A DNA stretch of 42,061 bases from an uncultured eubacterium 1-6 (GCA_903789595.1 CAIFEZ010000017.1:1-42061); one strand, 5' to 3'. Shown: positions 25,560 to 34,862, counted from the first letter of the stretch. Notes: a model not told the origin generated them from the sequence alone. A program made the numbers and translations.

Positions 25560-25632
25560 CTGGGCTACCTGGATTCGAACCAGGAAAATGACGGAGTCAG
25601 AGTCCGTTGCCTTACCATTTGGCGATAGCCCA
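25560..25632 (-). tRNA. tRNA-Gln (anticodon CTG)
   Basis: The minus strand reads TGGGCTA...TAGCCCA as acceptor stem with discriminator G, a D-arm with GGTAA, an anticodon stem ACGGA/TCCGT around the loop CTCTGAC (anticodon CTG, reading CAG), and a T-arm CCTGG-TTCGAAT-CCAGG. The length is 73 bases and no CCA is encoded (TAGAG follows). A single-gene unit with its own promoter and terminator. Confidence 0.95.
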
Positions 25633-25663
25633 TTGCTTTGTGCAGTGCCTTGCAACATGTGAT

Positions 25664-25692
25664 ATTCTATCAGACGCCCTCGGAAAATGCAA
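25664..25692 (-). promoter_or_regulatory. Promoter of tRNA-Gln
   Basis: On the minus strand TTGCAT (25687-25692) and TAGAAT (25664-25669) are 17 bases apart, about 32 bases before the tRNA 5' end. Confidence 0.7.
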
Positions 25693-25790
25693 GGGAAAAT
25701 TTGATATTTTTTATATTGTGAAGTTTTTACTGTGCACACAGCATTGCTCATGAATTATTTCGGCGGCAGTCGCAATTGTCCCGCATGTTT

Positions 25791-26585
25791 TCAGACCGTT
25801 GTCTGTTTCTTTCGAAAGTACAGCGGAAGAAAGCAGAACACCGCGGCGGCAGCCTCAGCTGCCAGACAGACTGCCGGAACAGATCCGCCGGCCGCTTTTC
25901 TGATCAGCGGGTCTCCGAAAACAGCCCAGGCATTGACACTCATATGCGCCGCTACGGCTATGCGAAGATCCCCGCTTCTCTCATAGAGGAAGGCGAGAAG
26001 AAAGCCGAGCCCGAGGGCATACAGAAACTGAACCGCGTTGCCGTGGTAAATGCCAAAGCATAGTGCGGAGATAACCATTCCCGCCTTTGCGCCGGTATAG
26101 TACGCAGCCCGGCGGTACAGCATGCCGCGGAAGATCATTTCTTCCGCCATCGGACCGAGAATGACGGTTCCGATGATCAGAAGCAGCAGGTTCTGATTTT
26201 CAAACGCCGGAGCTGCATTTCGGATATAACCGGTAAAAACCTGTTCCAGACCGCTTCCGGTGATCAGGCTGCTCCACACATGACCCGCGAATGTAATGCA
26301 CAGGCATCCGCACACCGCCTGCCATGCCTTCCATCCGCCGTCCCGAAGAGGAAACCGCATGGAGTCCGCCCGGTAATTGTTCCGCTGGAGAAAAAGTGTA
26401 AGCCCGAACGTTGCGATACTGATCCACATCGGCAGCGTGCGCACCTTTGCATAGATTCTCTCAGGATCGTACTCGCCGACAAGCAGTCCGGTCACAAGCA
26501 GAAGAAACACTGTAACTGCTGCCATGCACAGCCAGATAAAGACCAGCGGAAACATGACGTCCCAGATTTTCTGTCTCTTTGTCAT
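25791..26585 (-). CDS. CPBP-family intramembrane protease
   Basis: 264-residue membrane protein with about seven to eight hydrophobic segments. The CPBP/Abi family motifs are present: PMAEEMIFRGML (motif 1, with the paired glutamates), FGIYHGNAVQFLYALGLGF (motif 2, histidine) and VAAHMSVNAW (motif 3). These residues form the glutamic intramembrane protease site of the Rce1 family. In bacteria such proteins act in bacteriocin self-immunity or envelope processes, but no bacteriocin gene is nearby. It starts 25 bases after the HAD gene and is probably cotranscribed with it; the ribosome binding site is weak. Confidence 0.88.
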   Translation of the reverse strand: MTKRQKIWDVMFPLVFIWLCMAAVTVFLLLVTGLLVGEYDPERIYAKVRTLPMWISIATFGLTLFLQRNNYRADSMRFPLRDGGWKAWQAVCGCLCITFAGHVWSSLITGSGLEQVFTGYIRNAAPAFENQNLLLLIIGTVILGPMAEEMIFRGMLYRRAAYYTGAKAGMVISALCFGIYHGNAVQFLYALGLGFLLAFLYERSGDLRIAVAAHMSVNAWAVFGDPLIRKAAGGSVPAVCLAAEAAAAVFCFLPLYFRKKQTTV

Positions 26586-26610
26586 ATTCTCTCACTCCGT
26601 GGCAGAGCCT

Positions 26611-27276
26611 TTACAGAACCTTGTTCTCGAGAAGAGCTTCGGACATCTCGTCTACCGTATCAAAAACCACATCCGCTCCCGCGTCCTCCAGTTCCCGCCT
26701 TCCGCCGTAGCCGTAGGCGGCGCCGACAGCCAGGAGGCTTTCGGCCCTCGCGCCCTCGATATCGTATTTCCGGTCTCCGACCATACATGCCGCCTCTCTT
26801 TTCCCAGAAAAACCGGTTTTCTCCAGCACCCGACGGATCAGCTCTGCCTTGGACAGGATCCGTTCCTCCGCGGCCATGGGTATCCCGCTCACACAGTCAA
26901 AATACTTCAGAAAGCCGCAGCTGTCCGAGATCTCTCTCGCAAACTTCTCGGGCTTTGAGGTCGCCATGCCGATCTGCCAGCCTCTCTCCTTCAGGGAGCA
27001 CAGCAGCTCCCCGATTCCGGGGTATACCGTATACTCAAATTTCCCGACCGATTCATATCTCTCCCGAAACAGCCGGATTGCCCGAATCGACTCCTCTTCA
27101 TTCATCCCCGTCTGAGCGAACCCGGTATTCAGAGGAGGCCCGACGAAAAACCGGAGTTCCTCCGCCTCACGGTGCGGCCATCCCATCTGGTCCAGCGCAT
27201 ACTGGGCACTCCTAGTGATTCCGAGTCCCGTATCGGTCAGGGTGCCGTCAAAATCAAAGATAATCAGGCGCTCCAT
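26611..27276 (-). CDS. HAD-superfamily phosphatase, phosphoglycolate phosphatase-like
   Basis: 221-residue hydrolase with all four HAD motifs: FDFDGTLTDT (nucleophile Asp8 and acid Asp10), MATSKP (serine of motif II), the lysine in LSKAELI (motif III), and MVGDRKYDIEGA (motif IV). The cap is the helical type of the Gph/PpaX subgroup. The substrate could be phosphoglycolate, pyrophosphate or a sugar phosphate. Start at 27276 has AGGAGGAG upstream. It lies 89 bases after argS and just before the CPBP gene. Confidence 0.92.
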   Translation of the reverse strand: MERLIIFDFDGTLTDTGLGITRSAQYALDQMGWPHREAEELRFFVGPPLNTGFAQTGMNEEESIRAIRLFRERYESVGKFEYTVYPGIGELLCSLKERGWQIGMATSKPEKFAREISDSCGFLKYFDCVSGIPMAAEERILSKAELIRRVLEKTGFSGKREAACMVGDRKYDIEGARAESLLAVGAAYGYGGRRELEDAGADVVFDTVDEMSEALLENKVL

Positions 27277-27365
27277 TTTCTTTTCTCCTCCTGCAGTCGT
27301 GTTTCTACACGTTCCCGACCGCCGTTCCTACAGCAGACGGTGAGGGCTTTTTCTTCAGTCGTTTC

Positions 27366-29132
27366 TTACATCTCTTCCGGTGCGCTGAAGCCAAGCACAT
27401 GGATGGCATCCTCCAGCACTCTCTGAACCGTCTTCAGAAGAAGCAGCCAGGATTTCTTCTGCCGCTCATCCTCCTCGGTCAGAATTCTGGTCTCGTGATA
27501 GAAGCTGTTGAAGTGATTGGAAAGCTCATAGATATAGGCGCAGAGACGGTGCGGCGCTTTTTCCTCAAAGGCTCCTGCCAGAGCCTCGTTGTAACGCGCA
27601 AGCTGAAGCATCAGCTTCTTCTCGATATCACTCGCTGCATTCTCTATCCTCGCGTTCTCCAGGCTTCCGCCTTCCCGGGCAAACTTGTTCAGGATCGACT
27701 TGATTCTCACAATCGTATACAGAATGTACGGGCCGGTGTTGCCTTCAAAGGAAGTGAACCGATCGATGTCAAACACATAGTCCTTGGAGGCCTGGTTCGA
27801 GAGATCCCCGTATTTGATGGCGGAAAGGCCTACGATCTTTGCGGTCTCCTCCGCGTCCCTGTCCTTGACGCTCTTGTTCTCCACAATCTTCCGGAACATC
27901 TCCTGATCGATATCCGAGATCAGCGTCTCCAGGCGCATGACGCCGCCCTCTCTGGTCTTGAAGGGCTTGCCGTCCTTTCCGTTCATGGTTCCGAAACCGA
28001 GAAACGTCAGCTTCGTCTCCGGTTTCACCAGTCCCGTCTTCCTCGCACAGCGGAAGGTCTGAATAAAGTGCATCTCCTGACGCTTATCCACCACATAGAG
28101 AATCTCATCAGGATGAAAGTCCTGCATCCGCTCGACGATCGTAGCCAGATCGGTCGTCGTATAGAGCGCCGCGCCGTCCGATTTCAGAATCATGCAGGGA
28201 GGCACCTCCTTCTGGTCGGTTTCCTCCTTAACATCCACGATCAGCGCGCCCTGATCCTCATAGGCGTATCCCCTGTCCTTCATCATCTGAACCATATCCG
28301 GAATGTAGGCCTGCGCATCCGACTCGCCCTTCCAGAGGTCAAAATGAACATCCAGCTTCTCGTAGTTCTTCTTCAGATCAGAGACAGAGACAGAGATGAT
28401 CTGTCTCCATAGAGCCCGATATCCTCTTCTGCCGCTCTGAAGCTCCGCCGTCGCCTGCAGCGCCTTCTCCTTGTACGCTTCGTCTTCCTTCGACTTCTTG
28501 CTTGCCGTCGGATAGATCTCCTCCAGTTCGCTGATGGTAAACGGCGCCTCTTCCGGGTACTCGCCGGTGTAGGAATCGTCAAAATAGGGAAGCTCCGGTT
28601 TTCTTTCCTGAAGCTCTGTGATGATCAGGCCCATCTGCAGCCCCCAGTCTCCGAGATGCACGTCTCCGATCATATGGTGGCCGAGACGGTTTCCCATGCG
28701 CCGGATGCTCTCTCCGATGATTGCCGAACGCAGATGTCCGACATGAAGCGGCTTCGCTACATTCGGCCCGCCGTAGTCAATGACAATGGTCTTCGGATCC
28801 TCTGTTCCTTCGACGGAGAGGTTCTCATCCTCGGCCATCTCCTGGAGATATTCTGCAAGGAACTCTCTGTTCAGCGTAATATTGATAAAGCCGGGCATGA
28901 CCGCTTCCGCCTTTTCGATCAGATCACTGTCCTGCATATACGCCACAACATCTCCGGCGATCTGAATCGGGGCCTTCCTGTACTGCTTTTTGGCCGCCAT
29001 CGCGCCGTTGCACTGATACTCGCAGAGATCCGGGCGGTTTGAGACGGTGACTCTGGCATAACCGGCGTCATATCCCGCTTTCTCAAAGGCATCTGCCGTA
29101 ACTTCACTGATTTTTTCGATTAACTTCTTCAT
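27366..29132 (-). CDS. argS: Arginine--tRNA ligase
   Basis: Class I aminoacyl-tRNA synthetase that charges tRNA-Arg; 588 residues from the ATG at 29132. The N-terminal additional domain (about 1-100) is followed by the HIGH motif in the form PLHVGHLRSAIIGES (HVGH at 130-133). As in many ArgRS enzymes the KMSKS motif is replaced by a variant loop (FGTMNGKDGKPFKTREGGVM). The anticodon-binding DALR domain ends VLEDAIHVLGFSAPEEM. The start overlaps the CBS-gene stop in an ATGA (29129-29132), and AAGGA lies before it, so the two are coupled. The frame is open further upstream only because it passes antisense or out of frame through the CBS gene. Confidence 0.97.
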   Translation of the reverse strand: MKKLIEKISEVTADAFEKAGYDAGYARVTVSNRPDLCEYQCNGAMAAKKQYRKAPIQIAGDVVAYMQDSDLIEKAEAVMPGFINITLNREFLAEYLQEMAEDENLSVEGTEDPKTIVIDYGGPNVAKPLHVGHLRSAIIGESIRRMGNRLGHHMIGDVHLGDWGLQMGLIITELQERKPELPYFDDSYTGEYPEEAPFTISELEEIYPTASKKSKEDEAYKEKALQATAELQSGRRGYRALWRQIISVSVSDLKKNYEKLDVHFDLWKGESDAQAYIPDMVQMMKDRGYAYEDQGALIVDVKEETDQKEVPPCMILKSDGAALYTTTDLATIVERMQDFHPDEILYVVDKRQEMHFIQTFRCARKTGLVKPETKLTFLGFGTMNGKDGKPFKTREGGVMRLETLISDIDQEMFRKIVENKSVKDRDAEETAKIVGLSAIKYGDLSNQASKDYVFDIDRFTSFEGNTGPYILYTIVRIKSILNKFAREGGSLENARIENAASDIEKKLMLQLARYNEALAGAFEEKAPHRLCAYIYELSNHFNSFYHETRILTEEDERQKKSWLLLLKTVQRVLEDAIHVLGFSAPEEM

Positions 29133-29614
29133 TCTGCGTTTTCCTTCTTGGATTTTTTGCCGGAGGCGCTCTCCTCTTGTTCCTTTTTCAGCCCCTTCAG
29201 CTCGTTTTGATATTTTTTGAAATGTTCGTAGCAATACTGGATGATTGCCTTCCGGGTGATAATCCCGATAAAGACGTTTTCATCATCGACCACCGGTACA
29301 AAATTCTGTCGCATCGATGTCTGAATCAGGTCCTCAATATCACAGTTGATATTGACCGGGTCCATCTTCCATCTCCGGGGAATCGAGGTAAGTCGGATCT
29401 CCTCGGCGTTCCGAAGGCTGAGATCATACCTGTCCTTGATGACGCGAAGCAGATCACCTTCCGTCAGGGTCCCGATATACCGGCCCCTCTCGTCAAGCAT
29501 CGGAATCGCCGTGTACTTGTGGTATTCCATCTTTTCAATTGCCTGCCGGAGAGAACAGTCCGCACTGATGTACGCACAGTCCGCCTTCGGCGTGATAAAA
29601 AACAAGATATTCAT
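29129..29614 (-). CDS. CBS-domain protein
   Basis: 161-residue cytoplasmic protein made of two CBS domains (about 8-68, with YTAIPMLDERGRYIGTLTEGDLL, and about 82-138, with NFVPVVDDENVFIGIITRKAII), then a lysine- and glutamate-rich tail (140-161). CBS pairs bind adenine nucleotides or SAM and act as energy or metabolite sensors. No catalytic domain is attached. Coupling to argS suggests, without proof, a link to translation or to nucleotide state. The same pair occurs in other Clostridia, as far as I recall. Confidence 0.9.
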   Translation of the reverse strand: MNILFFITPKADCAYISADCSLRQAIEKMEYHKYTAIPMLDERGRYIGTLTEGDLLRVIKDRYDLSLRNAEEIRLTSIPRRWKMDPVNINCDIEDLIQTSMRQNFVPVVDDENVFIGIITRKAIIQYCYEHFKKYQNELKGLKKEQEESASGKKSKKENAE

Positions 29615-29734
29615 ATCATTTTTCCTGCCCTGATTTGCCGCACAGCCGTTCGGAAAAATATCTGTTCTCTGAAAGAGAATCTGTCCTCTGCCCGGCTCTG
29701 CAGGTATTGCCGGGATGTGTTTTCACTGCCTGCC

Positions 29735-29764
29735 TTACACAGCCCGGACAGAATATAGTATAAT
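29735..29764 (+). promoter_or_regulatory. Promoter of the LUD-domain gene
   Basis: TTACAC (29735-29740) and a perfect TATAAT (29759-29764) are 18 bases apart, about 38 bases before the ATG. The divergent CBS/argS promoter must lie in the same 188-base region but was not located. Confidence 0.65.
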
Positions 29765-29802
29765 GGAAACAACGGTAAGTTTCAAGATAAGGAGGATTTT
29801 GC

Positions 29803-30438
29803 ATGACACCGAAAGAGCTGAACTATCGCCATCTCGGCGAGACAATGATCAAAAAATTTGAGAAGCGGAATATAGAAGCCTTTTACACCGCGACGCGGGA
29901 AGAGGCAAGAGCGAAGGTGCTGGAGCTGATACCGGAGGGATCCTCTGTGACCTACGGCGGTTCCGCAACCATTGACGAATGCGGCATAAAAGATGCGGTT
30001 AAGGCCGGAAATTACACCTTTATCGAGCGGACAGACGCAAAAACGCCGGAGGAAAAGCGTGAAATGATGGCCAGGCAGATGATGGCCGACTACTTCCTGA
30101 TGAGCACCAACGCCTTTACAAAGGACGGAGAACTGGTAAACATCGATGGAAACGGCAACCGGGTCTGTTTTCTGATTCAGGGACCCGCCCACGTCATCGT
30201 CGTCACGGGAATGAACAAGCTTGCCTTTGATGTTCCCGAGGCTTTCCAGCGCATACACAACTGTGCGACTCCTCCGAACTGTGTCCGTCTGGGCTGTAAG
30301 ACCCCCTGCTCCGTGACCGGGACCTGCGGGAACTGCCTGAGTCCGGAGACCATCTGCTGTCAGGAGGTCATCACCCGCTACAGCAAGCATCCCGGACGGA
30401 TCAAAGTTGTAATGGTCGGCGAGGATCTCGGATTCTGA
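29803..30438 (+). CDS. LUD-domain protein (LutC/YkgG-related)
   Basis: 211-residue protein of the LUD (DUF162) superfamily. Marks are the GSSVTYGGSATIDECGI stretch (about 46-62), DYFLMSTNAFTKDGELVNIDGNGNR (about 95-119) and VIVVTGMNKLAFD. The C-terminal 50 residues are rich in cysteine (CATPPNCVRLGCKTPC, then CGNCL and CC), which could hold a metal or Fe-S cluster. In lactate oxidation LutC works with LutA and LutB, but neither is here, so this is a stand-alone member of unknown role. Start has AAGGAGG at good spacing. It is one of few plus-strand genes. Confidence 0.88.
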   Translation: MTPKELNYRHLGETMIKKFEKRNIEAFYTATREEARAKVLELIPEGSSVTYGGSATIDECGIKDAVKAGNYTFIERTDAKTPEEKREMMARQMMADYFLMSTNAFTKDGELVNIDGNGNRVCFLIQGPAHVIVVTGMNKLAFDVPEAFQRIHNCATPPNCVRLGCKTPCSVTGTCGNCLSPETICCQEVITRYSKHPGRIKVVMVGEDLGF

Positions 30439-30474
30439 CAGAAAGTCCGGCGGCTGAGCCCGCCGGACTTTCTG
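30439..30474. terminator. Bidirectional terminator between converging genes
   Basis: Perfect 15-bp inverted repeat (30439-30453 and 30460-30474) with a 6-base loop, between the LUD stop and the permease stop. The stem itself ends in CTTTCTG on either strand; there is no longer T run. Confidence 0.65.
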
Positions 30475-30479
30475 ATCCC

Positions 30480-31751
30480 TCACTCTCTTCTAAGCGCGTC
30501 AATCGGATTCAGATTCGCCGCCTTGATCGACGGGAGCAGTCCGAAGATGATCCCGATAGCCATCGAGAAACCGACGCCGATAAAGATCGACGGAACGCTG
30601 ATCGCCGCCGGGGTTCCGGAGGATCTGGAAATCACCTCGGCGAGAACGATTCCCACCACTACTCCAAGGATGCCTCCCATACTGGTCAGCACAACGGATT
30701 CCGTAAGAAACTGCGCCAGAATGCGGCGTTTTCTCGCCCCGAGCGCCTTCTTCAGTCCGATCTCACCCGTTCTTTCTGTCACGGAAACGAGCATGATATT
30801 CATGACGCCGATTCCGCCGACCAGAAGCGCGATGCTGGCGATCCAGATCAGAAGATTATTGGTGCTGGCGGCAAGCTCCTGCTTGTTCTTTGCCTTCTCC
30901 AGCAGATCCTCTGCCTTATAGCTGATCGCACTGCTCTCATCCCCGCCGTCTGTCCCCGAGGCACTGACGGATTCATTCATGATATCCTGAACCGCTTTCC
31001 CGACATTGCTCATATCCTCTGTCCGAACGGCCCGCACAACGCAGTTCTGCGGCTCGTCATAGTTATAGCTGATGGGCCAGTCCGCGTCCGGAATCATGAC
31101 CTTTCCGTATTCCTGGCCAGCGTACGTCAGGTAATCCTGGAACGAATCATAGTTTGGCCGCGTCTTCTGCGATTTTCTCACGAGTCCCACCACCGTATAG
31201 GGCTCGCCACGTATACTGAGAATATTCCCGAGTGCATTGCCCGACGGATACAGGATATTCGCCGCCGTTTCATCCAGAAGCGCGACCTTACGGAACATCG
31301 TGTAGTCCGCATCCTCAAACGGGCGCCCGGAATAGATCCGGTAGCCGGTCGTCGTCAGGTAATGGGAGTCGATGCCGAGCATCTGTCCGCTGTCCAGAGA
31401 CTGATCTCCCGCTGTGATCCCGTCCGCATAGCTTCTCGAGAGATAGAAGGATGCATCCGCGACCTCATCCAGATCCCGGATCTCCTGCTTTTGCGCGTCA
31501 GAAACCGGGGAGACGCCGTCGGGAATGCCGGCGTCCATCCAGTAGTCGCCCTCGCCCTGCTTCAGGGAGATGGTCACATTATTGTTTCCGGCGCCGATCA
31601 GATTCTGCATGATCTGCTCATTTGTCCCCTTGATGGTTGACACAATTCCGATGATTGACGCGATTCCGATGATCACGCCGAGCATCGTCAGAAAGGATCG
31701 CATCTTATGTGCCCATATGCTTTGAAAGGAAAATTTCAGATTCTCTGCCAT
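30480..31751 (-). CDS. MacB-like ABC transporter permease
   Basis: Membrane subunit of a MacB/LolCDE-type ABC system, 423 residues from the ATG at 31751 with AAAGGAG before it. It has the usual layout: N-terminal membrane helix (SFLTMLGVIIGIASIIGIVS), a MacB-type periplasmic core domain of about 220 residues, then three C-terminal helices (IWIASIALLVGGIGVMNIMLVSVTERTGEIGLKKALGARKRRI, and two more). The sequence ERTGEIGLKKALGA is the coupling helix mark of this family. It contains no ATPase domain; the partner is the ATPase at 34089-34862. In Gram-positive bacteria such systems pump out peptides, antibiotics or signal molecules. Confidence 0.95.
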   Translation of the reverse strand: MAENLKFSFQSIWAHKMRSFLTMLGVIIGIASIIGIVSTIKGTNEQIMQNLIGAGNNNVTISLKQGEGDYWMDAGIPDGVSPVSDAQKQEIRDLDEVADASFYLSRSYADGITAGDQSLDSGQMLGIDSHYLTTTGYRIYSGRPFEDADYTMFRKVALLDETAANILYPSGNALGNILSIRGEPYTVVGLVRKSQKTRPNYDSFQDYLTYAGQEYGKVMIPDADWPISYNYDEPQNCVVRAVRTEDMSNVGKAVQDIMNESVSASGTDGGDESSAISYKAEDLLEKAKNKQELAASTNNLLIWIASIALLVGGIGVMNIMLVSVTERTGEIGLKKALGARKRRILAQFLTESVVLTSMGGILGVVVGIVLAEVISRSSGTPAAISVPSIFIGVGFSMAIGIIFGLLPSIKAANLNPIDALRRE

Positions 31752-31858
31752 TTCTTCTCCTTTTTTACTCCGATTCTGTTCATCCCTGACCGGGCCCGGC
31801 TGACAAGATGAAGGAAAGCTCCCCATTGTCCTTTGCAGCCGAACCGGTTTCGAATGAA

Positions 31859-34099
31859 TCAAGAATACAGCTCATCCATGGTTCCTTCTCTCGTCTTCGC
31901 GCCTTCCTTGACATCCTTCCCATATGGAAAGGCCACCCAGTCAGACAGACTGACTCCGGCTATGATCTGATAGGATCCGTTTTCATACGATCCAGTCTTG
32001 ATTTCTCTCTTTTCAAGACGGTTGTCCTTGTTCCGAAGATATACGTATTTCTTACCGTTTTCATCCAGCACAAAGGCGCCGAACAGGTAGAAGTCGGATC
32101 CTGTGTCCGCCGGAGAATCTGTCGTGATGCCGGCGGAATCCATCGTGATCTGCACATACTCGCCGTTCGTCAGAGCCGCATCGGCGCTGTCAATGTAGGC
32201 GATGAACGGGTAGATGGAGTTGCTGCTGTCGGAGCCGTACATTCCGCTAGTGTCCGGATACGGAGAGACACTCTTTACCGTTGCCTGGTAGATGTTTCCC
32301 GACTGCCAGGAGGTGATTGTGACCTCCGTGCCCTCCTTTAACTGTGACAGCCGGTTTTCGTAGACTCCGCCCTTCACATACAGACCGGACGCTCCCGTGA
32401 GCTGAAGAAACGGGCTGCCGTCGGTCGGCGGATTCTGCGGATCTCCTGCTGTCTTGATGACACCGTTCATCTTCGCCTTTACGACACCGTCTGTGACCTC
32501 CTGCTCCGCCTTCTTTACCTTCAGATCAGATTCCTGTAAATCAAGCCTCAGGCCGGAAAGCTGATTTTCCTGATCTCTGATCGCCTGTTTCAGCTCATCC
32601 GCAGTATATTCCGTATCTGCGGATATCAATCCGCTGCTATCCGATCCGGAATCCGAACCGGAATCCGATCCGGAAATCTCTGTACTTTCATCTGCCGTCA
32701 GAATGCCGGGGCTTCCGGCCCCGTTCCACGTCAGATATTCTGCGTATCCTGCCGGCTCACCGGATGCAAGTCTCCTGCCGGTTCTGCCCGAAATCAGCAC
32801 ATAGCTTCTCAGGTCGGCAAAGACACCCGCTGACGCGTTCTTCCGGACAGCGAAAGATGCCGCAGTGCCGCTCCCGCCCTGTTCCGTGCTGCCGGCCGCG
32901 TCGTCCGGAGAAGGTCTCGGAGAAGCACCGGATTCTGACGGCCCGCCCTCCTCCGGTGTCGTGGAAGCCGTCGGCGCAGGAGATACCGTTGGCTCCGGAG
33001 AAGCAGTCGGCTCCGGAGACGGTGTGGGTGCATCCCCGCTTCCGTCCTCCTCCTGCAGCTTCGTCAATGCCTGGAGCAGCTTTTCTCTCGTCTGTTTGTC
33101 CATTTTCTTCAGAATACTGTTCATCTTATCTTCGTCGCTGCCAAGCTTCTGCAGCGCCGCCGCAAGCCTGTCGGTATCCCGGACTCCCTCAAGTGCCTTC
33201 GCGATCTGATCTGCCGTCATCGTGGAAAGATCGGCAAAATCAGCAGTTCCCGTAGCGGCATCCACCGTCACCGGACTGTCCGGATCCAGCTTCCGGATAT
33301 CCTGCATCCACGCGGAAACCGCGTGATTTTCCCTGTCAAGGATCTCCAGAACGATGTATCGATGCTTCTGACCTGCCTTTTCGGCCGCCTCCTGCTGTTT
33401 CCGGATAAAGCCTGTGCCGATGACAATCCTGCCGTCCTCGTCCGGCTCACACAGAAACAGATAGGGCTTTTCCGCCGTTCCATCTGCGGTTTCATTGTTC
33501 TTTGCCTCCGAATCCGCCGTCAGCTCCTTGTATTTCACAGTCTTCTCCGGTTTGCTGTCTTTTCCGTCCGTTTTCCCGGTTTCATTCTGCTCCGGATTCT
33601 CGTTGTCGTCCTCCCTGTTGTCCGGAACAATTCCTCCATCAATGTCATCCGGATCTACCGAGGTAAAATTGTCCGGCGGGATCACATTGCTGACCGGCTT
33701 CATCCGGCGCAGCGTATCCAGGTTTTTCTCCGCCACCTCTATATTCAGCCGGATCTGCTGGTTGTTCAGCTTTTCCTGCTGCAGGCTGAGGCTTGTCTTC
33801 GTCGTGTCATATTCCAGGAGAATATCTCCCTCGCGGACCGCCTGTCCCTGCTTCACATAGACGTTCTTGATATCCTCGGTGTCCGTCACGTAGATATTCT
33901 GGCTGGCATCGGTTGTGACGATTCCCTCCATGGTCTGACTGTCATATCCATAGCCCCCGCCATAATTCAAATCAGAAGCATGATACACCGTAACCGTGCT
34001 CTGACTGGTCGTCGCCCGTACCGCACGGAAGATTCCATATCCGGCGCCGGCCGCGATCGCAGCCGCAAGGACGACAGAGATCACTTTCTTAATTTTCAT
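31859..34099 (-). CDS. Second adaptor protein (HlyD/MacA-like) with a large insertion
   Basis: 746-residue membrane-anchored adaptor. After a signal anchor (about 5-25) comes the first half of a lipoyl domain (VYVKQGQAVREGDILLEYDTT, 80-100) and the first coil (101-133). The second coil and lipoyl half return at about 497-570 (ELKQAIRDQENQLSGLRLDLQE, VKAKMNGVIKTAGDPQNPPTDGSPFLQL), followed by the beta-barrel. In between, residues 134-496 are an insertion: an acidic linker, a small folded module (KPYLFLCEPDEDGRIVIGTGFI), a helical segment, a proline-rich tract (PTPSPEPTASPEP, 358-377), and a Gly-Ser-Asp linker (SGSDSGSDSGSDSS). Ordinary MacA proteins have about 370-480 residues. The start overlaps the ATPase gene by 11 bases. 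Confidence 0.9.
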   Translation of the reverse strand: MKIKKVISVVLAAAIAAGAGYGIFRAVRATTSQSTVTVYHASDLNYGGGYGYDSQTMEGIVTTDASQNIYVTDTEDIKNVYVKQGQAVREGDILLEYDTTKTSLSLQQEKLNNQQIRLNIEVAEKNLDTLRRMKPVSNVIPPDNFTSVDPDDIDGGIVPDNREDDNENPEQNETGKTDGKDSKPEKTVKYKELTADSEAKNNETADGTAEKPYLFLCEPDEDGRIVIGTGFIRKQQEAAEKAGQKHRYIVLEILDRENHAVSAWMQDIRKLDPDSPVTVDAATGTADFADLSTMTADQIAKALEGVRDTDRLAAALQKLGSDEDKMNSILKKMDKQTREKLLQALTKLQEEDGSGDAPTPSPEPTASPEPTVSPAPTASTTPEEGGPSESGASPRPSPDDAAGSTEQGGSGTAASFAVRKNASAGVFADLRSYVLISGRTGRRLASGEPAGYAEYLTWNGAGSPGILTADESTEISGSDSGSDSGSDSSGLISADTEYTADELKQAIRDQENQLSGLRLDLQESDLKVKKAEQEVTDGVVKAKMNGVIKTAGDPQNPPTDGSPFLQLTGASGLYVKGGVYENRLSQLKEGTEVTITSWQSGNIYQATVKSVSPYPDTSGMYGSDSSNSIYPFIAYIDSADAALTNGEYVQITMDSAGITTDSPADTGSDFYLFGAFVLDENGKKYVYLRNKDNRLEKREIKTGSYENGSYQIIAGVSLSDWVAFPYGKDVKEGAKTREGTMDELYS

Positions 34100-34862
34100 C
34101 GCCCGGTCCGCCTCCTTTTTGCAAATCGGTATCCTCGGCCTTCATCGTTCTGCCATCTGCCGCCGAATCCTCTGACCGGTTTTCTTCCGCATGACCGGGA
34201 AGAAAAAGGACGCCGTCGCGGATCTCAACAAGTCTCTTCGCTCTTGCCGCAATTCCAGGATCATGCGTAATCATCAGAATGCTTGATCCCTCGCGGTTCA
34301 GTTCCTGAAAAAGGTCCATGACCTGACTGCCCGCCCTCGAGTCCAGGGCACCTGTAGGCTCATCCGCAAGAATGATCTTTGGCCGGTTCGCAATTGCCCG
34401 GGCAATCGCGGTCCGCTGCTTCTGTCCGCCGGAGAGCTGGTTCGGCTTGAAATCCACGCGGTCCTCCAGCCCTACTCTGGCCAGTGCCTCCTTCGCCAGC
34501 TCCCGCCGCTGTTTCTTCGGCAGCCCGGCATAAGTCAGCGGAAGCTCCACATTCTCCAGCGCTGTCATGTACGGCAGCAGCTGAAAGTTCTGGAACACAA
34601 AACCGATCTTTTCCAGACGCAGATCCGCGAGCTCGTTGTCCGAAAGCTTTGATACTTCCTTCCCGTCCAGTATCAGCGTGCCGCTGGTCGGCTGGTCAAG
34701 GCAGCCGATCAGATTCATCAGCGTCGATTTTCCGGACCCGGAAGGGCCCATGACCGCCACATATTCTCCCTCGTCCATTGAGAAATTCACATCCTTGAGA
34801 ACCGGCACCTCAAGCTTTCCCTGAATATAATTCTTATAGATATGTCTGCATGCAAGGATCAT
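34089..34862 (-). CDS. MacB/LolD-type ABC transporter ATPase
   Basis: 257-residue ATPase from the ATG at 34862. Walker A is GPSGSGKST (about 36-44), Q-loop [10 protein letters not shown], signature LSGGQKQR, Walker [14 protein letters not shown]-loop ITHDPG. The EPTGALD form is typical of the MacB/LolD group. A hydrophilic tail (about 225-257) follows the core. It lies between the two adaptor genes: 13 bases after the first adaptor stop and overlapping the second adaptor start, which ties all into one operon with the permease at 30480-31751. Confidence 0.96.
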   Translation of the reverse strand: MILACRHIYKNYIQGKLEVPVLKDVNFSMDEGEYVAVMGPSGSGKSTLMNLIGCLDQPTSGTLILDGKEVSKLSDNELADLRLEKIGFVFQNFQLLPYMTALENVELPLTYAGLPKKQRRELAKEALARVGLEDRVDFKPNQLSGGQKQRTAIARAIANRPKIILADEPTGALDSRAGSQVMDLFQELNREGSSILMITHDPGIAARAKRLVEIRDGVLFLPGHAEENRSEDSAADGRTMKAEDTDLQKGGGPGDEN

